Source of the DNA: Cupriavidus pinatubonensis
GTDB lineage: Bacteria; Pseudomonadota; Gammaproteobacteria; Burkholderiales; Burkholderiaceae
Assembly: GCF_019602855.1 (NCBI RefSeq)
Contig: NZ_CP080766.1
Span: forward strand, 1,674,001 to 1,738,000
Length of the DNA stretch: 64,000 nucleotides
Reading direction: 5' to 3'
The notes below the pieces were generated by a model. It was not told the DNA's origin. It saw only the letters and a list, made by a program, of their open reading frames with translations, and did no database searches. This document shows positions 19,229 through 28,032 of the stretch, in pieces. The position numbers and the translations under genes were made by a program. The number at the start of each line of letters is the position of its first letter. The stretch's first letter is position 1.

Positions 19229-19885
19229 ATGACCGAATCCGAGCCGGCTTCCGGCCAACAGCGTCGGGCCTTCTGGCTCAAGCATCTCCATCAGTGGCAC
19301 TGGATCAGTTCCGCGATCTGCCTGATCGGGATGCTGCTGTTCGCGGTGACCGGCTTCACGCTGAACCATGCGGCCCAGATCGAGGCTTCGCCGAGTGTCG
19401 TGACGCGACAGGCTACCGCGCCTGCCAGCGTGCTTTCCGCGCTGAAATCCGCGATGCCGGCTGCCTCGGGCAGCGGGCGCGATGCCAAGAGCCCGGTGCC
19501 GCCGGCGCTGGCCGAATGGCTGTCGCGCGAACTCGATATCGACGCGAGCGGGCGCGAGGCGGAATGGTCCGCCGATGAAGTCTATGTGTCGCTGCCCCGG
19601 CCGGGCGGCGATGCCTGGGTCAGCCTGGCGCTCGATACCGGTGAGACCCAGTACGAGAAGACCACGCGTGGGGCCATCTCGTACCTGAACGACCTGCACA
19701 AGGGCCGCAATACCGGCCGGGCCTGGAGCCTGTTCCTGGATGTGTTCGCGCTGTCCTGCCTGTTATTCAGCCTGACTGGCCTGTTCCTGCTCAAGCTGCA
19801 TGCCGCCGGCCGCGTGGCCACGTGGCCGCTGGTCGGACTGGGTCTGGTGGTGCCGCTGCTGCTGGCGATCCTGTTCATCCACTGA
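19229..19885 (+). CDS. PepSY-associated TM helix protein
   Basis: This 218-residue inner-membrane protein has an amphipathic basic start (FWLKHLHQWHW), TM1 at about 29-49, a periplasmic part of about 120 residues with a PepSY-like fold (EVYVSLPRPGGDAWVSLALDTGETQYE), then DLHKGRNTGRAWSLFLDVFA with conserved His, and two C-terminal helices. Such proteins occur in siderophore- or haem-linked reductase clusters; the conserved His could ligate haem. The ATG at 19229 has no strong ribosome site, but upstream residues look non-coding. It opens a five-gene operon downstream of a Fur box. Confidence 0.85.
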   Translation: MTESEPASGQQRRAFWLKHLHQWHWISSAICLIGMLLFAVTGFTLNHAAQIEASPSVVTRQATAPASVLSALKSAMPAASGSGRDAKSPVPPALAEWLSRELDIDASGREAEWSADEVYVSLPRPGGDAWVSLALDTGETQYEKTTRGAISYLNDLHKGRNTGRAWSLFLDVFALSCLLFSLTGLFLLKLHAAGRVATWPLVGLGLVVPLLLAILFIH

Positions 19886-19943
19886 CCGGTCTCGGCTTCC
19901 GGTCTTTCGAACTTTCCTGATTCTCCTGACGAGGTTTTCCGAT

Positions 19944-20462
19944 ATGCGCCGACTGCTCACCGTCACCCTCACCGGCATGGCCGCCGTCCCGCTGACCGGC
20001 CCGGCCTTCGCAGCCGACATGAACGTGAAGGTGGAGATCCCGCGCCTAAACGTGGCGGAATACCACCGCCCATATGTCGCGGTCTGGGTGGAACGCGCCG
20101 ACCAGAGCCCGGCGGCGACGCTGGCGGTCTGGTACGACGTCAAGAACAAGGAAGGCACCAAGTGGCTCAAGGACATGCGCCAGTGGTGGCGCAAGGCCGG
20201 CCGCGACATGCAGATGCCCGCCGACGGCATTTCCGGCGCCACGCGTGCGCCGGGCGAGCACACGCTCACTTTCACGGAGGGAAAGGCCCCGCTAGGCAAG
20301 CTGCCTGCCGGCAACTACCAGCTCGTGGTCGAAGCCGCGCGTGAAGTCGGCGGCCGCGAACTGCTGCGGGTTCCGTTCACGTGGCCACCGCAGTCGGCCC
20401 AGACCGCCCGTGCGAAGGGCGAGCACGAGCTGGGCGGCGTGACCGTCGACCTGAAGCCTTGA
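19944..20462 (+). CDS. DUF2271 periplasmic protein
   Basis: The 172-residue product has a Sec signal (cleaved near AFA-ADM, about residue 24) and a DUF2271 domain: YHRPYVAVWVERAD, LAVWYDVKNKEGTKWLKDMRQWWRK and DGISGATRAPG. The Trp-rich WLKDMRQWWR segment is the family hallmark. DUF2271 genes are regularly found beside PepSY-TM, DUF4198 and ApbE genes in iron-regulated operons; a role as periplasmic flavin- or metal-linked reductase partner is inferred only. DGISGATRAPG is reminiscent of the flavinylation sites that ApbE uses (D-x-x-S/T-G-A-T), so covalent FMN attachment to Thr is a testable idea. Confidence 0.85.
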   Translation: MRRLLTVTLTGMAAVPLTGPAFAADMNVKVEIPRLNVAEYHRPYVAVWVERADQSPAATLAVWYDVKNKEGTKWLKDMRQWWRKAGRDMQMPADGISGATRAPGEHTLTFTEGKAPLGKLPAGNYQLVVEAAREVGGRELLRVPFTWPPQSAQTARAKGEHELGGVTVDLKP

Positions 20463-20516
20463 TGTTCTTGACGTTCCTGATGCCACTGCCGCACTGATTC
20501 CAACCGGAGACCGACG

Positions 20517-21341
20517 ATGAAGACTTTCCGATCGCGCCTTTCCACGCGCCTGGCCGTACTGGCGCTGGCGACCCTGGCCCCGCTGGCCGCCCATGCGCAC
20601 CGCCAGTGGCTGCTGCCGTCGGCCACGGTGCTGTCCGGCAACGACACCTGGGTGACCGTGGACGCCGCCGTCTCCAACGACCTGTTTTACTTCGAACACG
20701 TGCCGCTGCGCCTGGACAACCTCGTCGTGACCGGCCCGGACGGCAGCGCCGTGAAGGCCGAGAACGCCAGCACGGGCCGCTACCGCAGCACCTTCGACCT
20801 GCACCTGACGCAGCCCGGCACGTACCGCGTGGCGGTGGTCAACCAGGGCCTGTTCGCCAGCTACAAGGAAAACGGCCAGACCAAGCGCTGGCGCGGCACC
20901 GCTGACGCATTCGCGAAGGAAGTGCCCGCTAACGCGCAGGAGCTGCAGGTGACGCAGGCCGAAGGCCGTGTCGAATCGTTCGTCACGAACGGCAAGCCGA
21001 GCAGCCAGGGCCTGGCCGCCAGCGGCCGTGGCCTGGAACTGGCGCCGATCACGCATCCGAACGACCTCGTATCCGGCGGTACGGCCAGCTTCCGCCTGCT
21101 GCTCGACGGCAAGCCAGCGTCCAACCTGAAGGTCGCCGTGGTGCCGGGCGGTATCCGCTACCGCGACCAGTTGCAGGAGTTCAGCGCCACCACCGATGCC
21201 GACGGCAAGTTCAGCGTCAAGTGGCCGGCCCCTGGCATGTACTGGATGGAAGCCGAAGTGCGCGACGAGAAGACCTCGGTCAAGGCTGCCAAGACCCGCC
21301 GCGCGACCTACGCGGTGACGGTCGAAGTATTGCCGCAATAA
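20517..21341 (+). CDS. DUF4198 periplasmic protein
   Basis: This is a 274-residue exported protein. The signal peptide ends near AHA-HRQW (about 28), and the mature N-terminus HRQWLLPS begins with a His that could bind metal. The remainder is beta-rich with carboxypeptidase-regulatory/Ig-like character (TPGTYRVAV-type strands, TDADGKFSVKWPAPGMYWMEA), as expected for DUF4198 (nickel/iron uptake-associated NikM-like or CbiK-like). An upstream GGAG and its position as third gene in the Fur-box operon suggest a role in metal acquisition at the envelope. Confidence 0.87.
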   Translation: MKTFRSRLSTRLAVLALATLAPLAAHAHRQWLLPSATVLSGNDTWVTVDAAVSNDLFYFEHVPLRLDNLVVTGPDGSAVKAENASTGRYRSTFDLHLTQPGTYRVAVVNQGLFASYKENGQTKRWRGTADAFAKEVPANAQELQVTQAEGRVESFVTNGKPSSQGLAASGRGLELAPITHPNDLVSGGTASFRLLLDGKPASNLKVAVVPGGIRYRDQLQEFSATTDADGKFSVKWPAPGMYWMEAEVRDEKTSVKAAKTRRATYAVTVEVLPQ

Positions 21342-21363
21342 GGCGTCTGAAGGTACCTTCCGC

Positions 21364-22371
21364 GTGAACCGCGTCCTGATCCCGCCCACCCTGTCCGCGC
21401 CGCCGGTTCCGCCCGGCGCGCAGACTCGCGCGCAGCGCTGGAGTGGCGAGACCATGGGCACGACGTGGTCGGTCGTGGCCATGCTGGTGCAGGAGGCCGA
21501 TGCCGACGCGCTGGAGCAGGGCATCTGCGCCGTGCTCGACAGCGTGATCGCGCAGATGAGCAATTGGGAGGCCGATTCGGACGTCAGCCGATTCAACCGC
21601 GCCCCCGCGGACACGTGGGTCGCGCTGCCGGCCGACTGCGTGCGCGTGCTTGCGTGCGCGCTGCAGGTCGCGCGCGACAGCGGTGGCGCCTATGACCCCA
21701 GCGCCGGGCCACTGGTCGACCTGTGGGGCTTCGGCCCTGCGCCGCGACGCTGCGCGACGCCGGCTCCGGACCAGGTCGCTCAGGTCCGGCAGCAATGCGG
21801 CTGGGATCGTATCGAACTCGATATCGACGGAGGCTGCGCGCTGCAGCCGGGTGGCGTATCGCTCGACTTCTGCGCGATTGCCAAGGGCTTTGCGGTAGAT
21901 GCCGTCGCGCAATACCTCGAGTCCGAAGGCGTGGCACACCACCTGACCGAAATCGGCGGCGAACTGCGCGGCCACGGCGTCAAGCCGGACGGCTTGCCAT
22001 GGTGGGTCCAGCTGGAAACGCCGCCTGATTGTGCAGTCACGGCGCAGGAGCAGACGCTGGTCGCCATGTACGGCCTGTCCGTGGCAACGTCGGGCGACTA
22101 CCGGCGCTTCTTCGACAGCGAAGGCCGCCGCTATGCCCACACCATCGACCCGCGCACCGGTTATCCAGCCAGCCACGCGCTCGCTTCGGTGACCGTCCTG
22201 CACACCGAATGCATGATGGCCGATGCGCTTTCCACTGCCCTGACCGTGCTCGGCCCACAGGCCGGCATGGAGCACGCGCGCCGGCATGGCATTGCCGCGC
22301 GCTTTCTCGTGCGTACGCCGGGCGGCTTTGACGAACATCTTTCCCCGGCCTTTGCCGCGATGCTGGCGTGA
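21364..22371 (+). CDS. apbE: FAD:protein FMN transferase
   Basis: This ApbE-family flavin transferase (335 residues) attaches FMN from FAD to a Ser/Thr of partner proteins. Visible motifs are ETMGTTWSVV, SNWEADSDVSRFN, LDFCAIAKGFAVDAVAQYL, TEIGGELRGHG and the Mg-site region HTIDPRTGYPASHALASVTV, where the first Asp is catalytic. No lipobox or signal peptide is seen in the first 30 residues, unlike many exported ApbEs, so its compartment is uncertain. The GTG start at 21364 has no clear ribosome site. The stop overlaps the next start by four bases. A possible target is the DUF2271 protein in the same operon. Confidence 0.9.
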   Translation: MNRVLIPPTLSAPPVPPGAQTRAQRWSGETMGTTWSVVAMLVQEADADALEQGICAVLDSVIAQMSNWEADSDVSRFNRAPADTWVALPADCVRVLACALQVARDSGGAYDPSAGPLVDLWGFGPAPRRCATPAPDQVAQVRQQCGWDRIELDIDGGCALQPGGVSLDFCAIAKGFAVDAVAQYLESEGVAHHLTEIGGELRGHGVKPDGLPWWVQLETPPDCAVTAQEQTLVAMYGLSVATSGDYRRFFDSEGRRYAHTIDPRTGYPASHALASVTVLHTECMMADALSTALTVLGPQAGMEHARRHGIAARFLVRTPGGFDEHLSPAFAAMLA

Positions 22372-23957
22372 ACCTATTCACCGCATGCTGGCTGGCCGCT
22401 GTGGCAGGTGTCTGCGTGGCAATGCTGAGCCCGTCGCGCGCCGGCATGGCAGCCGGCGTGTTGCTGGCCTATGCGGGCTTCTGCGGCGCGGTGTTCGACC
22501 ACCACCGCCGCCGGCGCGCGCGCGTTGCGTCGCTTGCCGTCAGCGGCGCGCATCAGGAAGGGGCGACGCTGGTGGCTTACGCAAGCCAGACCGGCTTCGC
22601 CGAGCAACTGGCCATGCAGACCGCCACGGCGCTGCAGGGCGCTGGCATGCCGGTGCATCTGCTCTCGTTCGAAGAGCTCGATGCGCGCCGCCTCGCCCGC
22701 GTCCGGCAGGCGCTGTTCGTGGTCAGCACGACCGGCGAAGGCGATGCACCGGACAGTGCCTCCGGCTTTGCGCGCCGCCTGCTGGCTGGTGGCGGCCACG
22801 ATGCACTGCGCCAGCTTCGCTATGGCGTGCTGGCGCTCGGCGATAGCAGCTATGCGCGCTTTTGCGCGTTTGGCCATGCGTTGTCGGATTGGCTGCAGCG
22901 CCACCATGCAAGGCCTTTATTCGATCTGATTGAGGTCGACAACGGTGATGCAGGCGCCCTGCGGCACTGGCAGAACCACTTGTCCGCGCTCAGCGGCGGC
23001 ACGGAGATCGCCGACTGGGAGCGTCCGCGTTATGAGCATTGGCAGCTCGCTGCGCGCGAACACTTGAACCCCGGAAGCGATGGCGCACCGGCGTTTCACC
23101 TCGTGCTCAGGCCCGAGGGCGCCGTGCCGGGCTGGCAGGCCGGCGATATTGCTGAAGTTGGTCCTTGCCATGATCCGGCCGATATCGGCCGCTTGCTGAG
23201 CCACCTGAGCATGGACGGCGCCGCGCCGGTGCGCTGCGATGCGCAGACGGTGACGTTGGCCGAAGCGCTGGCCACGCGGCTGTTGCTGCCCGAAGCGCAT
23301 CTGGCCACGATGCGGGCGTTGCCGCCGCAGCAGCTTGTCGATGCACTGTCACCGTTGCCGCATCGGGAGTATTCGATTGCCTCGCTGCCGCAGGATGGTC
23401 AGCTCGAACTGCTGGTGCGACAGACCCGGCATGCCGACGGCAGGCTGGGTCTCGCCTCAGGCTGGCTGACGAGTCATGCGCCGGTGGGCGCGCGCATTGC
23501 GCTGCGTATTCGCACCAATCGCAGCTTCCATTCGCCGGCTGACGGCCGGCCGCTGGTACTGATTGGCAATGGCACCGGCCTGGCCGGGCTGCGCGGCCAC
23601 CTGAAGGCGCGTGCGCTGGCGGGGCGCCATCGCAACTGGCTGTTCTTCGGTGAGCGGTCGGCGCGGCATGATGGATTCTTTGCCGATGAACTCGCGGCCT
23701 GGCAGGCACAAGGTGTGCTGGAGCGGGTCGACCTTGTGTATTCTCGCGACGGCAATGCCTTGCGATATGTGCAGGACGCGCTCCGGGAGCGCGCACCGGT
23801 GCTGCGGGAATGGGTTGAGGCGGGTGCGGCGATTTACGTTTGCGGCAGCCTGCAAGGCATGGCCGGTGGCGTCAATGACGCGCTGGCCGATGTGCTTGGC
23901 GAGGCGGGTTTGCGCCGGCTGACCGAGCAGGGTCGCTATCGCCGCGACGTCTACTAG
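22368..23957 (+). CDS. Membrane-anchored sulfite-reductase-type flavoprotein (flavodoxin + FNR)
   Basis: This 529-residue diflavin reductase starts with two N-terminal membrane helices (about 3-45). A flavodoxin domain binds FMN (YASQTGFAEQL near 68-78, STTGEGDAPDSA, LALGDSSYARFCAFG), and a ferredoxin-NADP reductase module follows (REYSIASLP for FAD, GNGTGLAGLRGHL and YVCGSLQGM for NADPH). It should pass electrons from NADPH to a membrane or periplasmic acceptor. GTG overlaps the apbE stop as GTGA, implying translational coupling. In this Fur-box operon it is the likely electron source for ferric-siderophore or haem reduction. Confidence 0.88.
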   Translation: MNLFTACWLAAVAGVCVAMLSPSRAGMAAGVLLAYAGFCGAVFDHHRRRRARVASLAVSGAHQEGATLVAYASQTGFAEQLAMQTATALQGAGMPVHLLSFEELDARRLARVRQALFVVSTTGEGDAPDSASGFARRLLAGGGHDALRQLRYGVLALGDSSYARFCAFGHALSDWLQRHHARPLFDLIEVDNGDAGALRHWQNHLSALSGGTEIADWERPRYEHWQLAAREHLNPGSDGAPAFHLVLRPEGAVPGWQAGDIAEVGPCHDPADIGRLLSHLSMDGAAPVRCDAQTVTLAEALATRLLLPEAHLATMRALPPQQLVDALSPLPHREYSIASLPQDGQLELLVRQTRHADGRLGLASGWLTSHAPVGARIALRIRTNRSFHSPADGRPLVLIGNGTGLAGLRGHLKARALAGRHRNWLFFGERSARHDGFFADELAAWQAQGVLERVDLVYSRDGNALRYVQDALRERAPVLREWVEAGAAIYVCGSLQGMAGGVNDALADVLGEAGLRRLTEQGRYRRDVY

Positions 23958-23973
23958 ATCCGCCAGCTCCCGT

Positions 23974-24591
23974 TTATCCGACGTACCCGAGGATGCTGAC
24001 GAACTGGCATGCACTGCCGGCCAGCACGAACAGGTGCCAGATGCCATGGAAGTGCTTCACCTTTTCGTCGAACAGGAAGAAGCCGATTCCGGCCGTATAG
24101 AGCGCTCCGCCCGCTACCAGCCACCAAAGACCGGCCGCAGGCAACGCTGCGGCCAGCGGCTGAAACGCAATCACCACCAGCCACCCCATCACCACATAGA
24201 TCAGCAGAGACAGCACGCGTGTGCGCCGCCCGATCCAGAGCTCCTGCACGATGCCAATTACAGCGAGTCCCCAGTTGATCCCGAATAACGTCCATCCCCA
24301 CGTCCCACGCAACGTAACCAGCGCAAACGGCGTATAGCTGCCCGCAATCAACAGATAGATCGCGCAATAATCAAGCCGCTGGAACACATTCTTGGCCGGA
24401 CCGCGCAAGCTGTGATACAGCGTGGAAATCGTATAGAGCAGAACCAGCGTGGTCCCGTAGACCACTGAACTGACCACCTTCCACGCATCGTGGTAGAGGG
24501 CCGAGGATGTCACCAGCACCGCCATGCCGGCGGCTGCCAGGATGGCGCCGGCCAGGTGGCTGTACCCGTTGAATCGTTCGCCGCGATACAT
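23974..24591 (-). CDS. Haemolysin III / PAQR family membrane protein
   Basis: This seven-helix membrane protein of 205 residues is in the YqfA/HlyIII branch of the PAQR family. The zinc-site signatures are present: SALYHDAW, YTISTLYHSL and a terminal KVKHFHGIWHLFVL with two spaced His, plus FQRLDYCAIYLLIAGSYTPF. Bacterial members are linked to membrane fluidity control rather than proven haemolysis. GGAGG seven bases before the ATG at 24591 sets the start. It converges with the diflavin reductase gene (16-base gap). Confidence 0.9.
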   Translation of the reverse strand: MYRGERFNGYSHLAGAILAAAGMAVLVTSSALYHDAWKVVSSVVYGTTLVLLYTISTLYHSLRGPAKNVFQRLDYCAIYLLIAGSYTPFALVTLRGTWGWTLFGINWGLAVIGIVQELWIGRRTRVLSLLIYVVMGWLVVIAFQPLAAALPAAGLWWLVAGGALYTAGIGFFLFDEKVKHFHGIWHLFVLAGSACQFVSILGYVG

Positions 24592-25022
24592 GCGCCGTCC
24601 TCCGGAAGAACTCAGTCGGTTCGCGATCCGCGTTGCGATCGCGGATGCGCGAAGCCATATTCTGGCACGGCTGCCGCAAGCGACCACCGCAAGGCCCTGA
24701 CGCGAGTCATGGCATCGTTGCCGCAGCGCGACGCATCGCAGCACATTCCTGGTGTAAAGCACGTGTGCCCTAAACAGGTGCCGCAGTCTGTTTGCACCGG
24801 CCAGATGGCGGCAGCACTGACCTCTCACCCGTACGGGTGGCCTTCGAGAGGGAGTTCGAAACGCGCATCGCGGAGTGTCCTCTGTACTCCCTTGCAATTC
24901 ACTGTCTCATCGCCTTACATGAAGCGTTCTCCGCGGACGACAGGATCATCACGCGGCCGCCCGGCAAGACCGCCTGAAACCCGCCGCCCTCGTGCGGCTT
25001 CCATTGACCAGGAGCGTCGATC
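24592..25022. other. Intergenic region, no supported gene
   Basis: This 431-base gap separates divergent genes. A short frame at 24792-24977 has no ribosome site and no recognisable product. The promoter regions of the HlyIII gene and the chloroperoxidase-like gene should lie here. Confidence 0.4.
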
Positions 25023-25844
25023 ATGAGCACCGTGACCACCAGGGACGGTACGGAAATCTTCTACAAGGACTGGGGCAAGGGCCGGCCCGTAGTGTTCTCG
25101 CACGGCTGGCCCCTGACCGCCGATGCATGGGACCCTCAGATGCTCTTCCTCGTGCAAAAAGGCTTCCGTGTCATTGCGCATGACCGCCGCAGCCACGGGC
25201 GTTCCACGCAGACATCGGCGGGCAACGAGATGGACACCTACGCCGATGACCTTGCGACGCTGCTGGACAAGCTCGACATCAAGGACGCCACCATGGTCGG
25301 CCATTCCACCGGCGGCGGCGAGGTCGCGCACTACATCGGCCGGCATGGCACCGCGCGCGTTGCACAGGCCGTGCTGATCGGTGCCGTGCCGCCGCTGATG
25401 CTGAAGACCGATGCCAACCCCGGCGGCCTCCCGCTCGAAGTATTCGACGGCATCCGCAAGGGCGTGGTGGATAACCGCTCGCAGTTCTACCTCGATCTCG
25501 CCACGCCGTTCTACGGCTACAACCGTTCCGGTGCCAAGCCATCGCAAGGGGTTATCCAGGAGTTCTGGCGCCAGGGCATGGCCGGTGGCGTGCTGGGCCA
25601 GTACGAATGCATTCGCCAGTTCTCGGAAGTCGACTACACAGAAGACCTCAAGAAGATCGACGTGCCGACGCTGGTGCTGCATGGCGACGATGATCAGATC
25701 GTGCCGATCGATGCGTCGGCCAAGATGACCGCGAAAATCGTCAAGAACGCCACGCTCAAGATCTATCCGGGCGCGTCGCACGGCCTGTGCACGGTCAACG
25801 CCGACGAGGTAAATGCGGATCTGCTTGCGTTCCTGAACCAGTGA
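25023..25844 (+). CDS. Alpha/beta hydrolase, non-haem chloroperoxidase/arylesterase type
   Basis: This 273-residue enzyme matches the cofactor-free haloperoxidase/aryl esterase group: [26 protein letters not shown], nucleophile motif GHSTGGGE (93-100, Ser95), HGDDDQIVP with the acid, and GASHGL with the His near residue 254. The native reaction is ester or lactone hydrolysis; perhydrolase or halogenation activity is a side reaction of the family. AGGAG lies seven bases before the ATG. It is a single-gene unit. Confidence 0.92.
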   Translation: MSTVTTRDGTEIFYKDWGKGRPVVFSHGWPLTADAWDPQMLFLVQKGFRVIAHDRRSHGRSTQTSAGNEMDTYADDLATLLDKLDIKDATMVGHSTGGGEVAHYIGRHGTARVAQAVLIGAVPPLMLKTDANPGGLPLEVFDGIRKGVVDNRSQFYLDLATPFYGYNRSGAKPSQGVIQEFWRQGMAGGVLGQYECIRQFSEVDYTEDLKKIDVPTLVLHGDDDQIVPIDASAKMTAKIVKNATLKIYPGASHGLCTVNADEVNADLLAFLNQ

Positions 25845-25874
25845 CGGGGAACTTCGCCGGCGCCGGCGGTGATG

Positions 25875-26198
25875 TCAGTCCGCCGGCGCGGCGAGCGCGG
25901 CGTCCAGCATCGCGATCGCAAGGCCAATCAGCAGTGCGGCGGCGGAGGCGATGAACCAGCGCACGGTCTGGCGATACTCGGTGACGGCATCATCCTCGAT
26001 GCGCAGGGCGCGGAATAGCGCGACGATCTGCAGCACCACCGCGCCGACCAGCGACAGCGCGGCGAACAGCGCGCGCGCATTCCAGTGTCCGGGGCTCTCG
26101 AAACCCCAGAAACGCCAGAAGGCCAGCGAGAAACCGAGCAGCACGGTGATCGCCGTGATGATGCCTTGCCGGTAGCCCGCAGGTACTACCTGTGGCAT
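25875..26198 (-). CDS. Small integral membrane protein
   Basis: This protein of about 107 residues has three hydrophobic helices (GIITAITVLLGFSLAFWRF, ALSLVGAVVLQIVALFRAL, WFIASAAALLIGLAIAML). The family is unknown to me; YRQTVRW links helices 2 and 3. The start is uncertain: ATG at 26198 is used, but a GTG at 26234 would give a Pro-rich leader and neither has a good ribosome site. It lies 50 bases downstream of the cupin gene and is likely translated from the same transcript. Confidence 0.65.
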   Translation of the reverse strand: MPQVVPAGYRQGIITAITVLLGFSLAFWRFWGFESPGHWNARALFAALSLVGAVVLQIVALFRALRIEDDAVTEYRQTVRWFIASAAALLIGLAIAMLDAALAAPAD

Positions 26199-26248
26199 GG
26201 GCGGTGTGTCGGGACGCGGAGTCTCGGGGGAGGCCACCTGGCGTGCGT

Positions 26249-26665
26249 TCAGGATGAGTACGCCGGCATTTGCACCATGGCCAGCGTCGCAACCAGCCCG
26301 CCCACGACGTGGCTGCGATGTCCCTTGCCGGTCGTGTCTTCGAGCAGCAGCGCGCTGCCCGGCACCAGCGAACGGCGCTCGCCGTCGGATGCCTGGAACT
26401 CCATCTCGCCGTCCAGCACGATGATCCACATGCGCGCCGGCGAGGGGTGAAGGTCGCCGACCCAGCCAGCCGGCACCACCAGGAATCCTTGCCGCGCGGC
26501 CTCGCTCATGGGAGATACCCAGAAGGCAGGCGCCGGCGGCGCAAAGCTGCGCTCGGTCATCTCCATCGACAACGCGCCGAAATGCGATTCGCCAGCCTCA
26601 TCGGCATACAGCCGCCCGAAGGCCAGTGTGGAATGGCTGTGGGCATGCTCCGAAGTATCGGGCAT
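26249..26665 (-). CDS. Cupin domain protein
   Basis: This 138-residue protein has one cupin barrel. The middle and C-terminal part (DLHPSPARMWIIVLDGEMEF, then LVPGSALLLEDTTGKGH) shows the two cupin motifs in a variant form with few His ligands: a His before PSPA and a GHRSHVVGG end. The N-terminus is His-rich (HAHSHS). Metal binding is therefore likely but not sure. GGGAGG seven bases before the ATG at 26665 supports the start. The next leftward gene encodes a small membrane protein. Confidence 0.8.
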   Translation of the reverse strand: MPDTSEHAHSHSTLAFGRLYADEAGESHFGALSMEMTERSFAPPAPAFWVSPMSEAARQGFLVVPAGWVGDLHPSPARMWIIVLDGEMEFQASDGERRSLVPGSALLLEDTTGKGHRSHVVGGLVATLAMVQMPAYSS

Positions 26666-26861
26666 GGTATGCCTCCCGCACGGGGCCTCATGCCCCTCAT
26701 CGTGTCTTGTCAGTCTAGGTCGCCGGAGCAGGGGCGTCGAGAGATGAAAAAAGGCGTTGCCCGATGTGTCGGACAAGGCCTCGTTGCTAAGCCCGCCTGA
26801 ACCTCGGAACGCGATGTGCGCGGGCACGCCACGCTGCGCGGATCACCCCGGCTACAACAGC

Positions 26862-28025
26862 CTAAATTCCCAACTGCCGCGCCGCCAGATCCTTCATGAT
26901 CTCCTCCGCTCCCCCACCGATCATCATGACCTTCACTTCCCGGTACAGCCTTTCCACCCGGCTGCCACGCATGTAACCCATGCCCCCAAGCAACTGCACC
27001 GCGCGATCCGCACAGAACTGGAAAGTACGCGTGGCCATGTTCTTGGCCATGGCGATCTGCGCAACCGGTGCCGCGCCGTCGTCCAGTCGGGCGGCCAGGT
27101 CGTCCAGCATCGCGCGCGTGGCTTCGATGCGCGTGGCCATGTCGACCAGCTGGTGGCGCACTACCTGGTGATCGGCCAGCCGCTTGCCGAAGGTGTGGCG
27201 ATCGCCTGCCCAAGCGAGGGCGTCGTGGAAGCACACCTGCGCGTAGCCGCAGGCTGCGGCCGCCAGGGCCAGGCGTTCGTGGTTGAAGTTCTTCGTGATC
27301 GCGGCGAAGCCCTTGCCTTCCTCGCCGATCAGGTTGTCGACCGGTACTCGGCAGTTGTCGAAGTAGAGCTGCGCGGTGTCGGAGGCCCACCAGCCCATCT
27401 TCTTGAGTTCCGTGCGCGACAGGCCCGGTGTATCGCCTTCGATGAGCAGCAATGACACGCCACTGGCGCCCGGATCACCGGTGCGTACCGCGACTGTGAA
27501 GTAGTCGGCCCGCATGCCCGACGTAATGTAGAGCTTGGTGCCATTGACGACGTAGTGGTCGCCTTCACGACATGCCGATGTGGTCAGGTGCGCGACATCG
27601 GAGCCCGCGCCGGGTTCGGTGATGGCGAGCGCGGAAATCTTCTCGCCGGACAGGATCTGCGGCAACACGCGCGCCTTCATCGCTTCGCTGCCGACCGCGG
27701 CAATCGGCGGCGCGCCGATGGTGTGCGAGAACAGCCCCGACGCGATGCCGCCGGAGCCGCCCCACGCGCGCTCTTCGAACAGGATCATGCGGTAGAACGC
27801 GTCGCAAGGCGCGCCGCCGTAGGCCTCGGGAAAGCCGGGCTGCAGCAGGCCCGCTTCGGCGGCCTTGCGGTACAGCTCGCGCGGAAAGCTGCCGGCCTCG
27901 TCCCAGGCTTCGGCGTGCGGGGCGACTTCCTTCTCGAAGAAGCGGCGGACCGAGGCGCGGAATGCTTCGTGGTCGGCGGTGTAGTAGCGGGGATTGGGCG
28001 GTTGCAGAACCATGTTTGCGGGCAT
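26862..28025 (-). CDS. Acyl-CoA dehydrogenase
   Basis: This FAD-dependent acyl-CoA dehydrogenase has 387 residues. The FAD/substrate signature ALAITEPGAGSD lies at 132-143, GTKLYITSG at 162-170, FGKRLADHQ and QLLGGMGYMRGSRVERLYREVK near the C-terminus. The position of the usual MCAD/SCAD base (the Glu of YEGT) is Gly here (IGGGAEE). A Glu at 250 (FNHERLAL) matches the base used in isovaleryl-CoA and long-chain dehydrogenases, so catalysis is still expected. Start 28025 is preferred (GGAG nine bases upstream); ATG 28013 is an alternative. It is the last gene of the leftward acid-degradation operon, eight bases after the reductase. Confidence 0.9.
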   Translation of the reverse strand: MPANMVLQPPNPRYYTADHEAFRASVRRFFEKEVAPHAEAWDEAGSFPRELYRKAAEAGLLQPGFPEAYGGAPCDAFYRMILFEERAWGGSGGIASGLFSHTIGAPPIAAVGSEAMKARVLPQILSGEKISALAITEPGAGSDVAHLTTSACREGDHYVVNGTKLYITSGMRADYFTVAVRTGDPGASGVSLLLIEGDTPGLSRTELKKMGWWASDTAQLYFDNCRVPVDNLIGEEGKGFAAITKNFNHERLALAAAACGYAQVCFHDALAWAGDRHTFGKRLADHQVVRHQLVDMATRIEATRAMLDDLAARLDDGAAPVAQIAMAKNMATRTFQFCADRAVQLLGGMGYMRGSRVERLYREVKVMMIGGGAEEIMKDLAARQLGI

Positions 28026-28032
28026 TGTCGGG

